DNA from: Euleptes europaea
Lineage: Eukaryota > Chordata > Lepidosauria > Squamata > Sphaerodactylidae
Assembly (NCBI RefSeq): GCF_029931775.1
Contig: NC_079332.1
Span: forward strand, 19,289,803 to 19,353,802
Reading direction: 5' to 3'
Length of the DNA: 64,000 nt
The notes under the pieces are model-generated. The model searched no databases, was not told the DNA's origin, and saw nothing but the letters and a program-made list of their open reading frames with translations. Numbering within the stretch: position 1 is the stretch's first letter; every line of letters starts with the position of its first letter. The translations under genes and the position numbers were made by a program. Positions 11,458 through 23,200 of this stretch are shown here, one piece after another.

Positions 11458-12426
11458 GGCGCCGACCCTGCAGGGAGGAAGAGGACAGTGCTGAGAGGGG
11501 GCCGTTGCTGCTGCTGCGAGCCTGCCCACACACTCCGTCCCGGGCCTGGCTGGGAACCCCCCCACCTCCGCAGCGGAGAAGAGGAGAATCTGCGAGCAAC
11601 GGCGCCCACGGAAGGCAGGGCCTGCCCCACCTCCAACCCACCGTCCCTTCTCAGCCAGGGAGAGAGGCCAGGAATTTGGCCCCACAGTTTGCAACAGGGA
11701 GGGCTGTAACCTGGCACCGGCTGGCTGCGCTGTGGACTTTGGACGGGAGGGAACCAGACCCCGGCAGGCCACGTGACTCCCCAGCCGGCCGGGCTGTTTT
11801 TCCACTGCGCTCCGCCCCGGGAGTTTTTGTGCAGAGCGATGGTGCAAAGATTGGCCCTGCCAGGAGTCAGCGCGGAGTGACAAGGGCCTTGGATTGCTGC
11901 TGGGGGCTAAGACCCCAGCAGAGGCCAGCTGGTGGACCCCCCCTCCCAATAGGCCCTCTCGGATCTGTTCCGGGCACAGAGTCAACGGGAGGGGGGCATT
12001 TGGGGCCTCTGTCCCCAGAGGAGGCCAACTCCCTTCCGAAGCCGTCTCTACCAGTCAGACAGGGTTGCTGCAGCCTCACTGGGGGAGTCGGCAGAAGCCC
12101 CTCCCCCGTTCCCTGTGGGAGGAAGAAGCAAACTTGAGCAAGCAAAGAAGCAAGCCCCCCCCCCCCCCGCCGCCGCCGCCTTCTCTACTGCTGCTGCCCG
12201 GCTTCTTTTAAAACCCTCCTGCTCCCAGCCTGAGCAAACAGCCCCTGCCTGGTGCATAAGGAGGGGGGTTGGGAAGGAGGCCAGGCCTTTCTGTCCTGGG
12301 GGGGACACACAGAAACCCCCCCCAGCTGCAGAGGGGGCTCAAGAAGCTCGTGTGTCCAGAAAACCCCATTCCCGCATAGGTTCGGCACCAGCAAGGGGAG
12401 ATGACGCCTGCCCTTCAAGCCTTCCG
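11458..12426. other. VASN exon 2 5' UTR (11,458-11,467) and adjoining VASN/CORO7 intron
   Basis: The first ten bases are 5' UTR of the VASN coding exon, and the acceptor AG is at 11,469-11,468 (-). The rest is intron for both VASN and CORO7, with a C run then CCG repeats near 12,157-12,180. No further exon was recognised. Confidence 0.6.
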
Positions 12427-12600
12427 GCTAGGTTTGCCAACTTCCAGGTGGTGGCTGGAGATCTCCTGCTTTTACAACTGATCTCCAGCCAACAGTGAGA
12501 TCTGTTCCCCTGGAGAAAATGGCCTCTTTGGCAATAGGACACCATGGTATGCCCTAGGATGCCGTTGACCCCGGCTGCCCTCCAAACCCCCCCCAATATA
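12427..12600 (+). repeat. Short interspersed element with GGTTGCCAAC-type ends
   Basis: Starts GGTTTGCCAACTTCCAGGTG and continues with CTGGAGATCTCCTG, then GTTCCCCTGGAGAAAATGGC. The same phrases recur near 26.04, 38.82 and 50.55 kb. A fuller copy at 38,815-38,985 ends in the reverse complement of this head, so the family looks like a MITE or other inverted-end element. I cannot name it. Confidence 0.65.
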
Positions 12601-12881
12601 AACCCCAGCGGCAGAGCCATCTGCCCCCACTCCCCTGACCAGGCAAGCCTGGCCAGAAGCCTCCTGTGGAGCTCCCCTCCTCACCCCCACCAGAGTGGCT
12701 GCGGGTCAGCAAGGGTGGGGAAAGCCCCACAGGGCACCCTCTGCCCTCCGCCCCAAACGGTTGGGCCAGCCTGGGACTCCCCTTGCCCTGCTGCCCAGAG
12801 CGGCACGTCTTGCCCAGGTCCGTGCCGGGACTCCTGGCCCCACGAAGGGATCTCCCCTCCCTGTACATCACTACAGCACCA

Positions 12882-12949
12882 TTAGGCGCTGCCCATGCAG
12901 CTTTAGAGCCCATGGGGTGGGGCTCTAAAGCTGCATGGGCAGCGCCTAA
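12882..12949. repeat. Perfect 30-bp inverted repeat with 8-nt loop
   Basis: The arm at 12,882-12,911 is the exact reverse complement of 12,920-12,949, separated by ATGGGGTG. The bases just outside both arms no longer pair. It is not part of any repeat family seen elsewhere in the window. Confidence 0.9.
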
Positions 12950-12972
12950 CTGAATTGGGGCAGGATTGGACA

Positions 12973-13170
12973 CACGGACACGTGATGCTGCCTTCTACTG
13001 AATCAGCCCCTCGGTCCATCAAAGTCAGTATTGTCTACTCAGACTGGCAGCTGCTCTCCAGGGTCACCTGCTTGCCCGGTCCCTTTAACTGAAGAAACTG
13101 CCGGGGATTGAGCCTGGGACCTTCTGCATGCCAAGCAGATGTTCTGCCACTGAGCCAGGGCCCCTCCCCT
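12973..13170 (-). repeat. tRNA-derived SINE, family B
   Basis: Family B reads GGGGCTGTGGCTCAGTGGTA at its head (tRNA A-box region), then GGTTCAATCCC-like B box, and ends GGCAGCTTCATGTG. This is a near full-length copy in reverse orientation (GGGATTGAGCCTGGGACCTT at 13,104). Confidence 0.88.
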
Positions 13171-13613
13171 GCCCTGTTTTGCCCCTGCCTGCCCCACTGT
13201 GGCTGGCCAGCTGTCCGCTGTGCTTCCCTCCTCCGTCACCTCCAGCTGACTGTTCCCTAGGCAGCCCTAACGGCAAAGAGCAGTCCGGCTCCCAGCAATT
13301 TGTGTCACTGCATTTTGTTCTGTTCCTGCTACCCCGATGGATGAGTTCATCTGGGGAAATGACACAGGATGAATCAATCTGTTCCCCACCAGCCTCCTCC
13401 TCGGTGGTGCCAACAATCCCACGCCTGCCGTCAGCCGCCGCCGCCTCCTGAGGTCACCAAGGAAGGGCTGACTCAAGCGGGACTCCGCCTGTCACCGCCT
13501 CTTCCCACCTTCAGACTTGCTCTGCTGGTTCTCCAGGAGGACGCGCAGGACTCCTGCACTGGGGGGGGGGGGGCTGCAGCTTCCCCAACCCCCCTGCCAG
13601 GGTCACGAGATGG
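13171..13613. other. CORO7/VASN intron, no feature recognised
   Basis: Intronic sequence between a SINE and a CR1 copy, with a 12-base G run near 13,561. No exon or repeat recognised. Confidence 0.45.
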
Positions 13614-14365
13614 AAGATTCATAGAGTCATAGAGTTGGAAGGGGGCATAGAGGCCACCTTGTCCAACCCCTTGCACAATGCAGGATCGGCCTAGAGCATC
13701 CCTGACAAGTGCTTGTCCAACCTCTGCTTAAAGACTGGCAGTGAGGGGGGAGCTCACTCACCACCTCCCTAGGCAGCCAATTCCACTCTCAAACAACTCT
13801 TACTGTAAAAAATGTTTTCCTAATATCCAGCCGGTACCTTCCCACCAGCAATTTAGACCCATTATTGCGAGTCCTCTCCTCTGCTGCCAAGAGGAACAGC
13901 TCCTTGCCCTCCTCTCAGTGATGGCCCTTCAAATACTTCAAGAGAGCAATCCTGTCCCCCCTCAGCCTCCTTTTCTCCAGACTGAGCATTCCCAACTCCC
14001 TCAGCCTTTCCTCGTAGGGCTGGGTCTCCAGGCCCCTGACCATCCTCGTCGCTCTCCTCTGCACCCGCTCCATTCTGTTAGCATCCTTTTTGAAGGGAGG
14101 CCTCTAGAACTGCATACAGGACTCCAGGTGCGGCCTGACCGACATGGTGTACAGCAAAACTTTGACATCTTGTCATTTGGATGCTTATGCCTTTGTGGAT
14201 GCACCCCAAGACCGCATTAGCTTTTCCTGTCGCATCATGCTGGCTGCTCATATTCCGCTCACGGCCCACCCGTACCCCACCAGCTGCAAAGCTTCCTCCT
14301 GCACGGCCGTTCCAGGCACAGGAGGTCCCACCTTGGCCCCCATCTCCTCGCCTACCTTGGGGAAC
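13614..14365 (-). repeat. CR1 LINE 3' region, divergent subfamily
   Basis: Minus-strand CR1 with a different 3' UTR from the other copies (GTTGGAAGGGGGCATAGAGG near 13,634). The C-terminal ORF2 words run up to about 14,270. It is interrupted in frame and 5'-truncated, and appears older than the copies ending GGACTAGATGACC. Confidence 0.85.
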
Positions 14366-15237
14366 TGATCTTCACCACTCCCGCTCCAGAGGGGTCGGAT
14401 GTGCCCCATGCCCCTCTAGATCAGGCCCCCCAAGAAGGGGACAGAAGTGTCCCGGCAACCCTTCTCCACCCTCCCTCCTGGTTTCATACAGCAAATCTCT
14501 TCCCTGCATCACGGGCTTCAGTTATTCAGTGCAGAGGCGTCCCCACCGCAGAAGAGTCACCCCAGAAATCCAGTGGGTGTCCCGAGTGTCCCGTTTGTGA
14601 ACTCTGAGAGGAGAGACGCGCCGTGGGCTTGCAGTTCTGGTGGGATGTTCTTCCAGGGGCTTTCTTATGCGGAGGAGCCCATGTTTGGTCCAGGAAAGCC
14701 AGGCGCACTTCTTTAAAAACACAAAGGTGCTGCCTGGCCCGGAGGGGCACGGCAGTTGCCTCTGAGCCAGCTGGTGAGGATGCTTCCCAGGGCAGACAGG
14801 TTTCCTTGGGGCCTGCCCCACTCCCTGGCATTCTTAGCCTCACTAAACATGGGGGGGGCTGCCTGCGTTTCTGGGGGGAATGGAACTGGTGGCTGTACCG
14901 AGCAAAGCGTGAGGGGGCTTTGTGGGGAGGGGAGGGGGATCCCAGCCCGCTCCCAGTGTGATGGAATTAGGGGCTGCTGGCTTGTCTGTCAGCTCTTTGA
15001 ATAAGCAAGAGAATTAATATTGGCCGAGGAGTGGGCCGTATGGGGGGGGGCGCTCCAAGCAGGCACGACACAGACAGGTAATAAACTCTGGAATGTGCAG
15101 CTGGAGGAAGTGGGGAGGAGCTGGGAGGGGGGGACGGGGGGGGGGGAACGGCTCCCTCCCTGGCAGGGGAGGGGAGGGAGAACATGACCTCCCAGGCAAA
15201 ACCCTTCCACCCTTTCCTAACTGAGCTGGGGCTGTGG
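14366..15237. other. CORO7/VASN intron, no feature recognised
   Basis: Intronic sequence with G runs near 14,850, 15,043 and 15,127-15,147. No gene or named repeat was recognised. Confidence 0.45.
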
Positions 15238-15900
15238 TCAGTCAGTCATGTTTATTGTGCATGGCCATAGGCCTTTACAATCGAGACAACATTACAACAA
15301 CTTTAAAATATATATAAAACCATTCCAAGTCATAAGATTAAAATACACCAGTTTGGCTCCTTCCCTCATTCGATGGCTTTCGTTGCCCTGATTTTCCTGG
15401 CCGCAAGGCCATAAAGTGCCATTTTCCGGGAAAACAGTATCAGAAAGTATTGGCATCAGATAAAAAGTGTAAATATGTGCCAGGAACATATTCTGAGGCT
15501 CGGTGTAGAGAGGGCCGGCCAGGAGGTAATGGAGTAGACCGTCCACTGAGCTACCGCAGATACAAGTATTTTGAGCCCGGGGTTTTTCTGAAAAACACCC
15601 AGCAAGGAGCTCCGTGGCCACAGTTGGACATCGCTGTGCTGTGAGAGCTGCTCTAAGACTGCGTTGGGGCGGTGGGGTTGCAGGACAGGCCAAAAGGACT
15701 CCTGCCGCAGACTAGAAAAGGCCGGGCATCTCAGCCGGCCAGCTCAGTCGCAGAGGGAACCCTGCGTGGGCAGAGGCCCTCTGCCCGGGGAACGCCAGGG
15801 GCTCGGGACATGCTGCCGGCCGGCACCTTCGCGCTCTCTCGGGGGACGGAGGCACGCTGGGCCGGTGGGCTGACCACGCTGTGTCTCACCGAATGTAAAT
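15238..15900. repeat. Unclassified interspersed repeat, probably LINE-derived
   Basis: This segment opens TTTATTGTGCATGGCCATAG then GCCTTTACAAT and is followed by an A-rich patch (AAAATATATATAAAACC). The stretch at 27,345 opens similarly (TATGGCCGAAGGCTGTTACA). The lower GC and the shared head suggest two copies of one family read in reverse. I could not name it or fix its right edge. Confidence 0.4.
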
Positions 15901-16027
15901 GCAGGCTTTAAATTCATCCTGCCGTCAAGGAAAGCCCCGTCAAGCTCTGTTGCCTGAGCGAAGGTCCCATTTCTCTCTCTCGAAAGAGTCGCTTCCTGGC
16001 AGAAAGCAGACCCTTACCCTGAGATCC

Positions 16028-16188
16028 TGCCTGGTGTCGTGGTTAGAGCATCAGACTAGGAAGAGCCGGGTTCAAATCCCTACTCTGCCAGGGACGCTCG
16101 CTGGGTGTCCTCGGGCTGGTGGCGTGCACTCGGCCTGGCCTACCTTAGAGGGTTGCTGTGAGGGTAAAACGGAGAGAACAACATGAGC
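16028..16188 (+). repeat. tRNA-derived SINE, family C
   Basis: Family C opens with CTGGTGTCGTGGTTAGAGCA (A-box region) and has GGGTTCAAATCCCT as B box. It ends around GTTGCTGTGAGGGTAAAACG. This copy lacks the last ~50 bp of the fuller one at 63,222. Confidence 0.85.
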
Positions 16189-17532
16189 TATCCTGGCCTG
16201 CCTTTGGGAATGGGGCCCTTGTTTCCCCCCTGCTTGGCTTGCGTGGGGCAGCCCCCATTTCTCAACCTCTCAGGTGAAGAAGACCCTTTATAAGCCCCGT
16301 GTGGGGCTAAGGGCTACCCCAGAGCACTCTGGGTAATGGGAGCCAGCTGTGGCGAGGGGGGGGGTGCTGACAGGTCGGCTTGAATGGTAAGGGGGGGGGG
16401 TTTCTGTGCGGGTTGGCTGGCCCAGGGATCCGGTTTCTTGCTGACATGGGGCTTTGAGGAAGGAGTGGGCCCTCCCCCCTCTTCCTCCCTCCCCCCTTCC
16501 TAGGGGCTGCTGTGAGTCTCCTTGCTTTGCTTCCTCCATGGGGGGGGCTAGTGCTGCCCCTCGGACTGCTGCCATTGAGACAAGGAGTTGCCAAATTAAA
16601 AAAACCCACACACCCCGTCCTCTGCAACCGTCCAGAACTCATTTCGGCTGCAGCTTCCTCGCTGCAGAAAAGGTTCTCAGGCTGGTGGGACCCCCGGGAG
16701 GGGCTCGGGGCTTTTCTCCCACGGCTCCCTTCTGGAGGAGAAAAGGCTCCTGAAGACCAGCAGAGCGGCCGCCCCTCTTCCCCCCCCCCAAGCAGCCCCT
16801 GCAACACGGCCCCCACTTTCCGCAGGTTTCTGGCTTCCGCCCCCTCCCCTGACCAAATACACAAGGAGGTGCGCAGGCTGGATCCACGCAAGTATCACTC
16901 CCCCCCCCCCCAGCGGGCAGCCTCCCTTCGGAGGATGACGACCCGCTCGGCCCCCCTGCCAGAACAGACCAGTCAATTAAAAGAGCTGTCTGGGGGAGGG
17001 GGCTGCCACCAACTGCTTGAGAGTTTCACATCCCCCCCCCGTAGAGCAAACCTCAGAGCCCCTATATAACCATTGTATCAGCTCCCCACACACGCACGCA
17101 CACTAAGTGTTCATATAGATGGCTTCTGACCCACGCCTTGAACCCATCGGAAACCAAAGCGTACTCCCAAACAGCCCCCTTCCCCACAGAGCTCAACTCT
17201 GGGGGCTGAACCCTCTCCCCCCCACCCCACTGAACACAGGCCTAGACCCAGGCCCTGCTCTGGGGCCTCCCTAAGAGGTGAACTGGGAGTTCTTTTGGGG
17301 GGCTGGGGAGGGGACGGCGCTGTTTGCCAGCCCTTCAGAGGGTGAAAGAGGAGGGCTGGGAGGGGTTAGCCACCCCCACCCCCCAGGCTGGAGCCAGGTG
17401 ACCAGAGGCTTTGCGGCTGCACACTGAGCAGGAGGCTGCAGGATCCGACAGGCTTCTTCTATACTGGGTGGCTTTGCCAGGGGCGGGCTTAGCCTCTAGC
17501 CCCAGTTGAACCCCCCCCCGGGTCCCTGTTAC
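16189..17532. other. CORO7/VASN intron, no feature recognised
   Basis: GC-rich intron with C runs near 16,783, 16,901 and 17,032 and a G run near 16,391. Open frames on both strands carry no domain. Confidence 0.45.
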
Positions 17533-17742
17533 ACTCTTTCTTAGAATTGGAAGGGACCACCAGGGACATCTAGTCCAACCCCCTGCACAATGCAGGAAAT
17601 TCACCACTATCACCCCCGTGACCCCTGCTCCATGCCAGGAAGATGGCCAAGGTGCCCTCCCTCTCATGAACTGCCCAAGGTCATAGAATCAGCATTGCTG
17701 ACCGATGGCCATCTAGCCTCTGCTTAAAAACCTCCAGGGCTC
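17533..17742 (-). repeat. CR1 LINE 3' UTR fragment
   Basis: Reverse CR1 tail with TTGGAAGGGACCACCAGGGA and CCAACCCCCTGCACAATGCA, ending at the last words of ORF2 (AACCTCCAGG). The octamer tail is eroded. Confidence 0.88.
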
Positions 17743-18217
17743 GGATCCTGCAGGGACGCTGTGGCAACCCCTCCTCCTCCAAGGGCATCTGCTCCCAAGA
17801 TGTGGCGACGGAACCAGAGGCGTCGCCTCCTGACATTTCCCTCCCCCCTCTCCTTCTAAAAAAAACCCCCAAAGCCTCAGGCGGGGTGCTGGCTCAGTGA
17901 CTGGCAGCACATCAGAGGGCACCCCCCCCTGCATTCTTTCCCTACACCAGCCGCCTCCTAAACTGCCAGACTGGGGCGAGGAGGGGGAGACACCGCAGGG
18001 GGGTTGTCAGTAGCCAAGAGGCATTAGAAACACCTGGGGCTCTCCACAGCTGGGGGGGAGGAGGGGGGCTTTGCTCTGCACATGCTTGGGTTGGGGGGAG
18101 GGGAATCATGCCCCCTGCCCTCCCTCTCCACTGCAAAATCTGCTCTGGGTCCTGCCTCGGCTAAACCGGCTCAGTGCAGTCAAGGGAGCGCTGGGGGGGC
18201 ATTTGACGAGGGCCGCG

Positions 18218-18312
18218 TGGGGGGATAAACCCGGGTTCAAATATCCGCTGGCCATGAAACTTCCTGGGAGATCTTGGGCTGGTCACTGCTCGGAGCTCTT
18301 TGGGGGAAGAAG
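18218..18312 (+). repeat. tRNA-derived SINE family C fragment
   Basis: Contains the B-box-like GGGTTCAAATATCC and the following GATCTTGGGCTGGTCACTGC typical of family C. Both ends are missing. Confidence 0.55.
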
Positions 18313-21300
18313 GGGGGACGCGTTCTCGCTGCAGAATCAACGTCTAGGTGCAAAGCTTCATCATAGGAAGCTGCTTCCCAGTGGTGCAGAGGGCTTCAGT
18401 GGAGGAGGGGGCTTCCTGCTCCTAATCATCCTACAGGGACGTCCCACTGAAATCCCTTGGTGACCTTTACTGCTTAGACGAGCCCCCCACCCCACCACCA
18501 CCCAGTCTCCCTTCCCAGTTCAGCTGCCAAAGATTTCCAGGCCAGACAAACAAACTCCTGCTGCCCACAAAGTCCCCGGAACCTGATGCAGCCTGAACTG
18601 CTTTTGAGCCCCAGGTCCAGGTTTAAGGTGGGCGCCTCCACCGAACATAGATCCGGCGAGGGGGGCTTTGGCCCTTGAAAGCTCACACCCCCAACAATCT
18701 TGTCGCTCTCGGAGGGGCTCCTGGACTCGAATGTGGCCCTTCTACCGCAGACCAGCACCGCTTCCCTCTTAGCCTACCCATAGGACTTAGTGTGCGGAGT
18801 CCCAAACTCTGGCTCATGAGCCCCTTTAGAGTCAGCTTGCTTTGGTGGGGGTGGGTGGGGAAGGCTGCTTTTTGGAAGCCCCCGCTGTCTCACGCAGCTC
18901 TGACCGCTGGCTTCCTGCTGGGCTTGTGTTCCCCAGACCCCGGTGCCTCAGCATCAGCGAGGTCAGGGCTCTGCCCCCTCTTCCTGTCCTGTGAGACTTC
19001 CTGTCCTGGGGGGTCAGCTCAGGGACTGGATGGGATGAAGACCCCTGTGCTGGACGGCTGGGAAAGCCGAGAGGGCTGGGAGCAGGAGGAGGAGGCGATA
19101 CGGGCAGAACCGGAGGATCCGGCTGGGCCGGGTCGGGGCAGAATGGGTCTGAAGACCTATGCGGGATTGGTTGGGCCTCCTGTTCTGCAGCAAAGCCACT
19201 GGACGTGGCTATTCAGTCTGGGACTCCCTGGACAGTTCTGGGGGGGGGGGCTTGACCCTTGCCGCGTGATTATCTGACAGTGCCGTGCCACCCTGCCTGA
19301 CGGGTGAGGCGGGTGCCTTGGCTCACCGCCTTGCCACTGAGGACGTGGCCCTGGTTGCTGGATGGCCACCAGCTGGAGGGAGTGCCCAGCCAGAGCCCGC
19401 CTCGCCCTGCTGGAATGCCGCTTGGCAACTCTGTGCTCTCGGGTTTCGCGGCTCCATCTCCAGCACAACCCGCTTGCTGCGCGTCGCAGCCCCTTTAATT
19501 AGCTCTCCCGCAAGAGCGACCTTGGCTGGGTCAGGAGTGGGGCAGGCAGGGCGGAGAGGGAGCCTGGCTGTGGGAAACACCCCCCCCCCCAGCTCTGGTC
19601 TTCCTGCTTGCCCCATTCCTCAGTTGTTTGAAGGCCAAAGAGGGGCCTTGCAGGCCCACCAGTCTTGGCACTCCTTCACCCAAGACTGCCCCACGTCTCA
19701 ACTGGAGAGCTGATTTGGATCCCCCCCACCCCACTGCCTGCCCCCTTCCAGTCTCCCCTCAGCAACAGATGAGCAGGCTGCGTGGGGAAGGCCGCGTCCA
19801 AGGCAGCAGGCAAACCTCTCCGCCCCCCATCACCTCCAACGCACCTTCCCTGGCTCCCGTCCTCCACCTCCAAGACCACCTTTCCAGCTTCGGCCCCTCG
19901 TAGCTTGACGGAGCCGCCCGTCCCGCCCTGCCGAGTGACCGGCCTTCTCCTTGGCTCTCTTGCTGTTGCCCAAACCCGGCTGCCCCCTTCCTCCCGAGGC
20001 TCCAGCCTCCCGCAACCCTGCAGCCTCTCCTGTGGCCGTCCCCCTCCCCATTGCAGGGCAGGGAAGGTGACCCACAGGGCACCCTGCTTGCCTGCCTTGG
20101 GTGGGGCCCCCTGACCACAGCTGCCGGAGCAGCAGGCTATCATTAGCACCCGGGCAGATCTAACCCCTCATTAGGCCGGGAGGGGTTAGCTGCTGCCCAA
20201 GACTCATCCCTTCCTGCCTTCCTGTGGCCAGGATCTGGCTGTGGCCGCGGCGGCAGCACCAGAACAGCAGCGCCACTAGAACTACTTTTCTTGGCTGCCT
20301 CGGCTGTGTCAGAGGTGGGCAGTTCCTTGCAGATGGGGCTCAGGGCAGGGAGAAGGTGAGGGGCTCCCCCCGCCCGTGAGTTAAAACTGGCCCTATGGGA
20401 ACAACCCGCTTGGAAGTGGCTTGAGACAGGGTTGCAGGACAGTGAGGACAATGGTGGCCCAGACAGGTGCGGCGCAAGAGCCTTCGCTTGGCTTCCGTGG
20501 GGGGGGGGCTCTTCGTCCGTGGCAGAGAGGTCTCTCCTGCACAGGGCCCTTCCTCTGGCACTGGGTGCTTTCTGGTTCCTTGAAAGATGCCCTCTTGCAT
20601 GAACAGAAGTCCCCAGTGCCAGATGACCACCCCCACCCCCCACACATGGAAAAGGGGGTAGCAAGAATCCACTGGGCAAGAATCCAGGCAGGAGAGGAGG
20701 CTCGGCCCTACTGCCTGCTCCAGAGGATGGCCACTTGGGGAGGGATCCTGCCCCCTTCCCGGCCGGCCTCTCTCTGCTCTCAGGCGGCTTCAGCTAGTTT
20801 CTTTCTAGCTTGACAAGCAAGCACTGAAGCACGAAGCCAGCGAGAAGGAGCATCTGCCCTGGTCCTGACCCGTCAGCCACCGTTTGCCCCACGCACACAT
20901 TCTGCGAGTTCTCGGTCATTTGCGCTATTTCACCGTCTTGCACGTTTCGGACTGAAACACAAGCAAGACCTTGCAGAGCACCCCGCTCTTTGCTACACTA
21001 GCATGAAAAAGGTATTCCCAAAAGTGTTTGGGCAAAACAACAGCGAATGGCAAAGTACACGCCTTGGTTCCCAGATGCCACCAGAATCGCCAGAAGGTTG
21101 GCCAGGGGCATACGGGGTCTCTTCCTGTGTGGCCTCCCATCCATTTAGAAGCGAGACAAACCGCTTTTCACACCTACACAGCAACAGCCATGCATTAAGC
21201 TGCACGTGCGAATTTGCGCTAAGACGCCTCCTGCATTTCAGCCCCGCAAACTGGCCCCAGATGTGGGATTTGGCTGCTAGGAGATGCCTGGGGGCCTCTT

Positions 21301-22592
21301 CCCCCGCCTCCCTTCAGCAGGGCCACCGTCTCTGCCCAACTCGGCACTGGGGGGACCTGCTGGGTGGGTGAATACCCTTTTCTGCCAGTTTACCTTTCTG
21401 GCCATTTTTTCTCACCGGCCCCTACCCAGGATGGACAAGGCCGCTATTGTCTCGCGCAGGAACTGGCCACTTGCCTCGACTCCGGCTCTCCTGGAGGCAG
21501 GAGGTTGCTGCCAGCAGCATCCAGAATGAGCATAACTGGGGTGGGGGGACGACACTCAACACTCTGGCACATATCCACCTCGGAGGAGGAGGAGGAGGAA
21601 GGCGAGGATTTGGCGCCCTTTGCTGGGCAATGCCAGAATCCCTCTTGGAATGCCCTGCGGGAGGCTGCAAGTGTTGGCGCTCCCTCCTCGGCTGCTTCCT
21701 CTCAACCCTTTGCCTGTTTGGTAAACTGGTCGAGGGGCCAGGACCATGGGGGGGGGGCTTTCAGCTTGGCTGCAGAAGTGGGCCCCAACCAGACTGCCTG
21801 CAGGACGGCAGCCACATCCAGCCGAGCGCTTGCGTGCGAGGGCCTGCTAGTTGGCGGCCTCTGTTTGCTCACCGACGGAATGGTTTCCATAGCCTGACCT
21901 GGCGGCCATGACCAGCCCTTCCCCGTGACACTTTTGTGCCGGCCCCAGAGCCGTTCTCGGGTCTCCCTTCTGCCCCCTTTCCTCACCGATGCCGCAGGCT
22001 GCCCACCCTCCCCGGCCAGCTCTGCCTCCTCTCCACCCCTATCCCCCGCAGGCCCCCATTTTCTAATCGATTTGCCATCGTTCCAGAACCTTCCTCGGCC
22101 CCGGCCTGCCTCCCACCTCCGCCAAAGCATTCCGGCCCGCCCCCGCCCGTCAGGCTCCCCCTCAGGTGCTCGGGAGGAGAGCAGGCAGGGCGGCCGCCTT
22201 CCAAAAAGAAACCAATTCCAGCCGCCCGCCTGCTTCGGAGCCAGCTGCGTGGGAGGAGGCTCGGCTCTCGCACCCAGGCCCTCTCCTGCCCCGACGCACT
22301 CGCAGGCTCACCCCTAATGAGAATTCCAGGGCCCTGATGGCTGGCAGGCAGCCGCCTTTCTGCAGGGCTGCCCAGGGGACCGGCCGTCTGAGACGGCCAC
22401 GCCCATTAAGCCCTTGGACTGGGGAAAGGTGGAGGCTGCTGGATGAACTCCCTGGGTGGCAGACCGCATTTGTAATAACCAAGATTGCATCCGTGGGTGC
22501 CATGCAGATTCACCTGCCACCCTTGATATCCACCATTATGCCAAATGAAGCCTCCATGATCAGAGGCAACCTGTCTCTAAATACCAGGTGTT
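18313..22592. other. CORO7/VASN intron, long stretch without recognised gene
   Basis: More than 4 kb of GC-rich, repeat-poor intron. I looked on both strands for conserved exons, including missing CORO7 N-terminal propeller exons, and found none. A 6-fold GGA (acidic-coding) patch lies at 21,581-21,600. Mononucleotide runs occur near 19,240, 19,580, 20,500 and 21,750. Confidence 0.5.
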
Positions 22593-22903
22593 AAGAAGAA
22601 GAGTTGGTTTTTATATGCCGACTTTCTCTACCACTTAAGAGAGACTCAAACCGGGTTACAATCACCTTTCCTTCCCCTCCTCACAACAGACACCCTGTGA
22701 GGTCGGTGGGACTGAGAGAGCTCTAAGAGAGCTGTGACTAGCCCAAGGTCACTCAGAAGGCTTCATGTGTAGGAGTGGGGAAACCAACGTGGTTCACCAG
22801 AATAGCCTCCGCCGCTCATATGGAAGAGTGAGGAATCAAACCCAGTTCACCAGATCAGAGTCCACCGCTCCAAACCACCGCTCTTTTAACCACTACACCA
22901 CAC
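22593..22903 (-). repeat. tRNA-derived SINE, family A (near full length)
   Basis: Reverse copy: AAGAAGAGTTGGTTTTTATA at the left edge and AACCACTACACCACA at the right, with the complete body between. One of the best preserved copies in the window. Confidence 0.92.
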
Positions 22904-22914
22904 TGAACTTCCTG

Positions 22915-22964
22915 GAAACATCAGGCTGGCCTCTGTGGGAAACAGGATGTTGGACTGAATGGAC
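22915..22964 (+). repeat. L2 LINE 3' end, left part split by a SINE
   Basis: GGGAAACAGGATGTTGGACT followed by GAATGGACA matches the L2 tail consensus of this window. The matching continuation (CCTGGGCCTGATCCAGCAGA) reappears at 23,169 after the family B SINE. Confidence 0.6.
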
Positions 22965-23166
22965 ACACGAAGCGGCCTGACACCAGATCAGACTTTTGGT
23001 CCATCCAGGTCAGTCTCGTCCGCTTGGACTGGCAGCGGCTCTCCAGGCTCTCAGGCAGATAAAGGTCTTTCACATCTCCTACGACCTGATCTCTTCAGCT
23101 GGAGATGCTGGGGTTTGAACCTGGGACCTTCTGTAGACCAATCAGATGCTCTACCACTGAGCCATG
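22965..23166 (-). repeat. tRNA-derived SINE, family B, inserted in an L2 tail
   Basis: Reverse family B copy ending at the head GGTAGAGCATCTGATTGG (read on the minus strand, 23,157-23,140). It interrupts an L2 LINE 3' end, so it is younger than that L2. Confidence 0.85.
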
Positions 23167-23200
23167 GATCCTGGGCCTGATCCAGCAGAGCGGTCTCTCA
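23167..23200 (+). repeat. L2 LINE 3' end, right part
   Basis: CCTGGGCCTGATCCAGCAGA is the segment expected to follow GGACTGAATGGA in the L2 tail. It is separated from it only by the SINE insertion. Confidence 0.55.

Noticed and set aside
11458-11985. A 176-residue upstream extension of the VASN frame
   Set aside because: It is open only by chance and lies in intron: a strong acceptor ends at 11,468, and the residues before the signal peptide have no homology.
16030-16090. Possible genuine tRNA genes (A- and B-box matches here and at 23,840, 47,690 and 63,240)
   Set aside because: The box matches sit at the heads of SINE copies with the same family tails, and no cloverleaf-consistent acceptor stem is formed.
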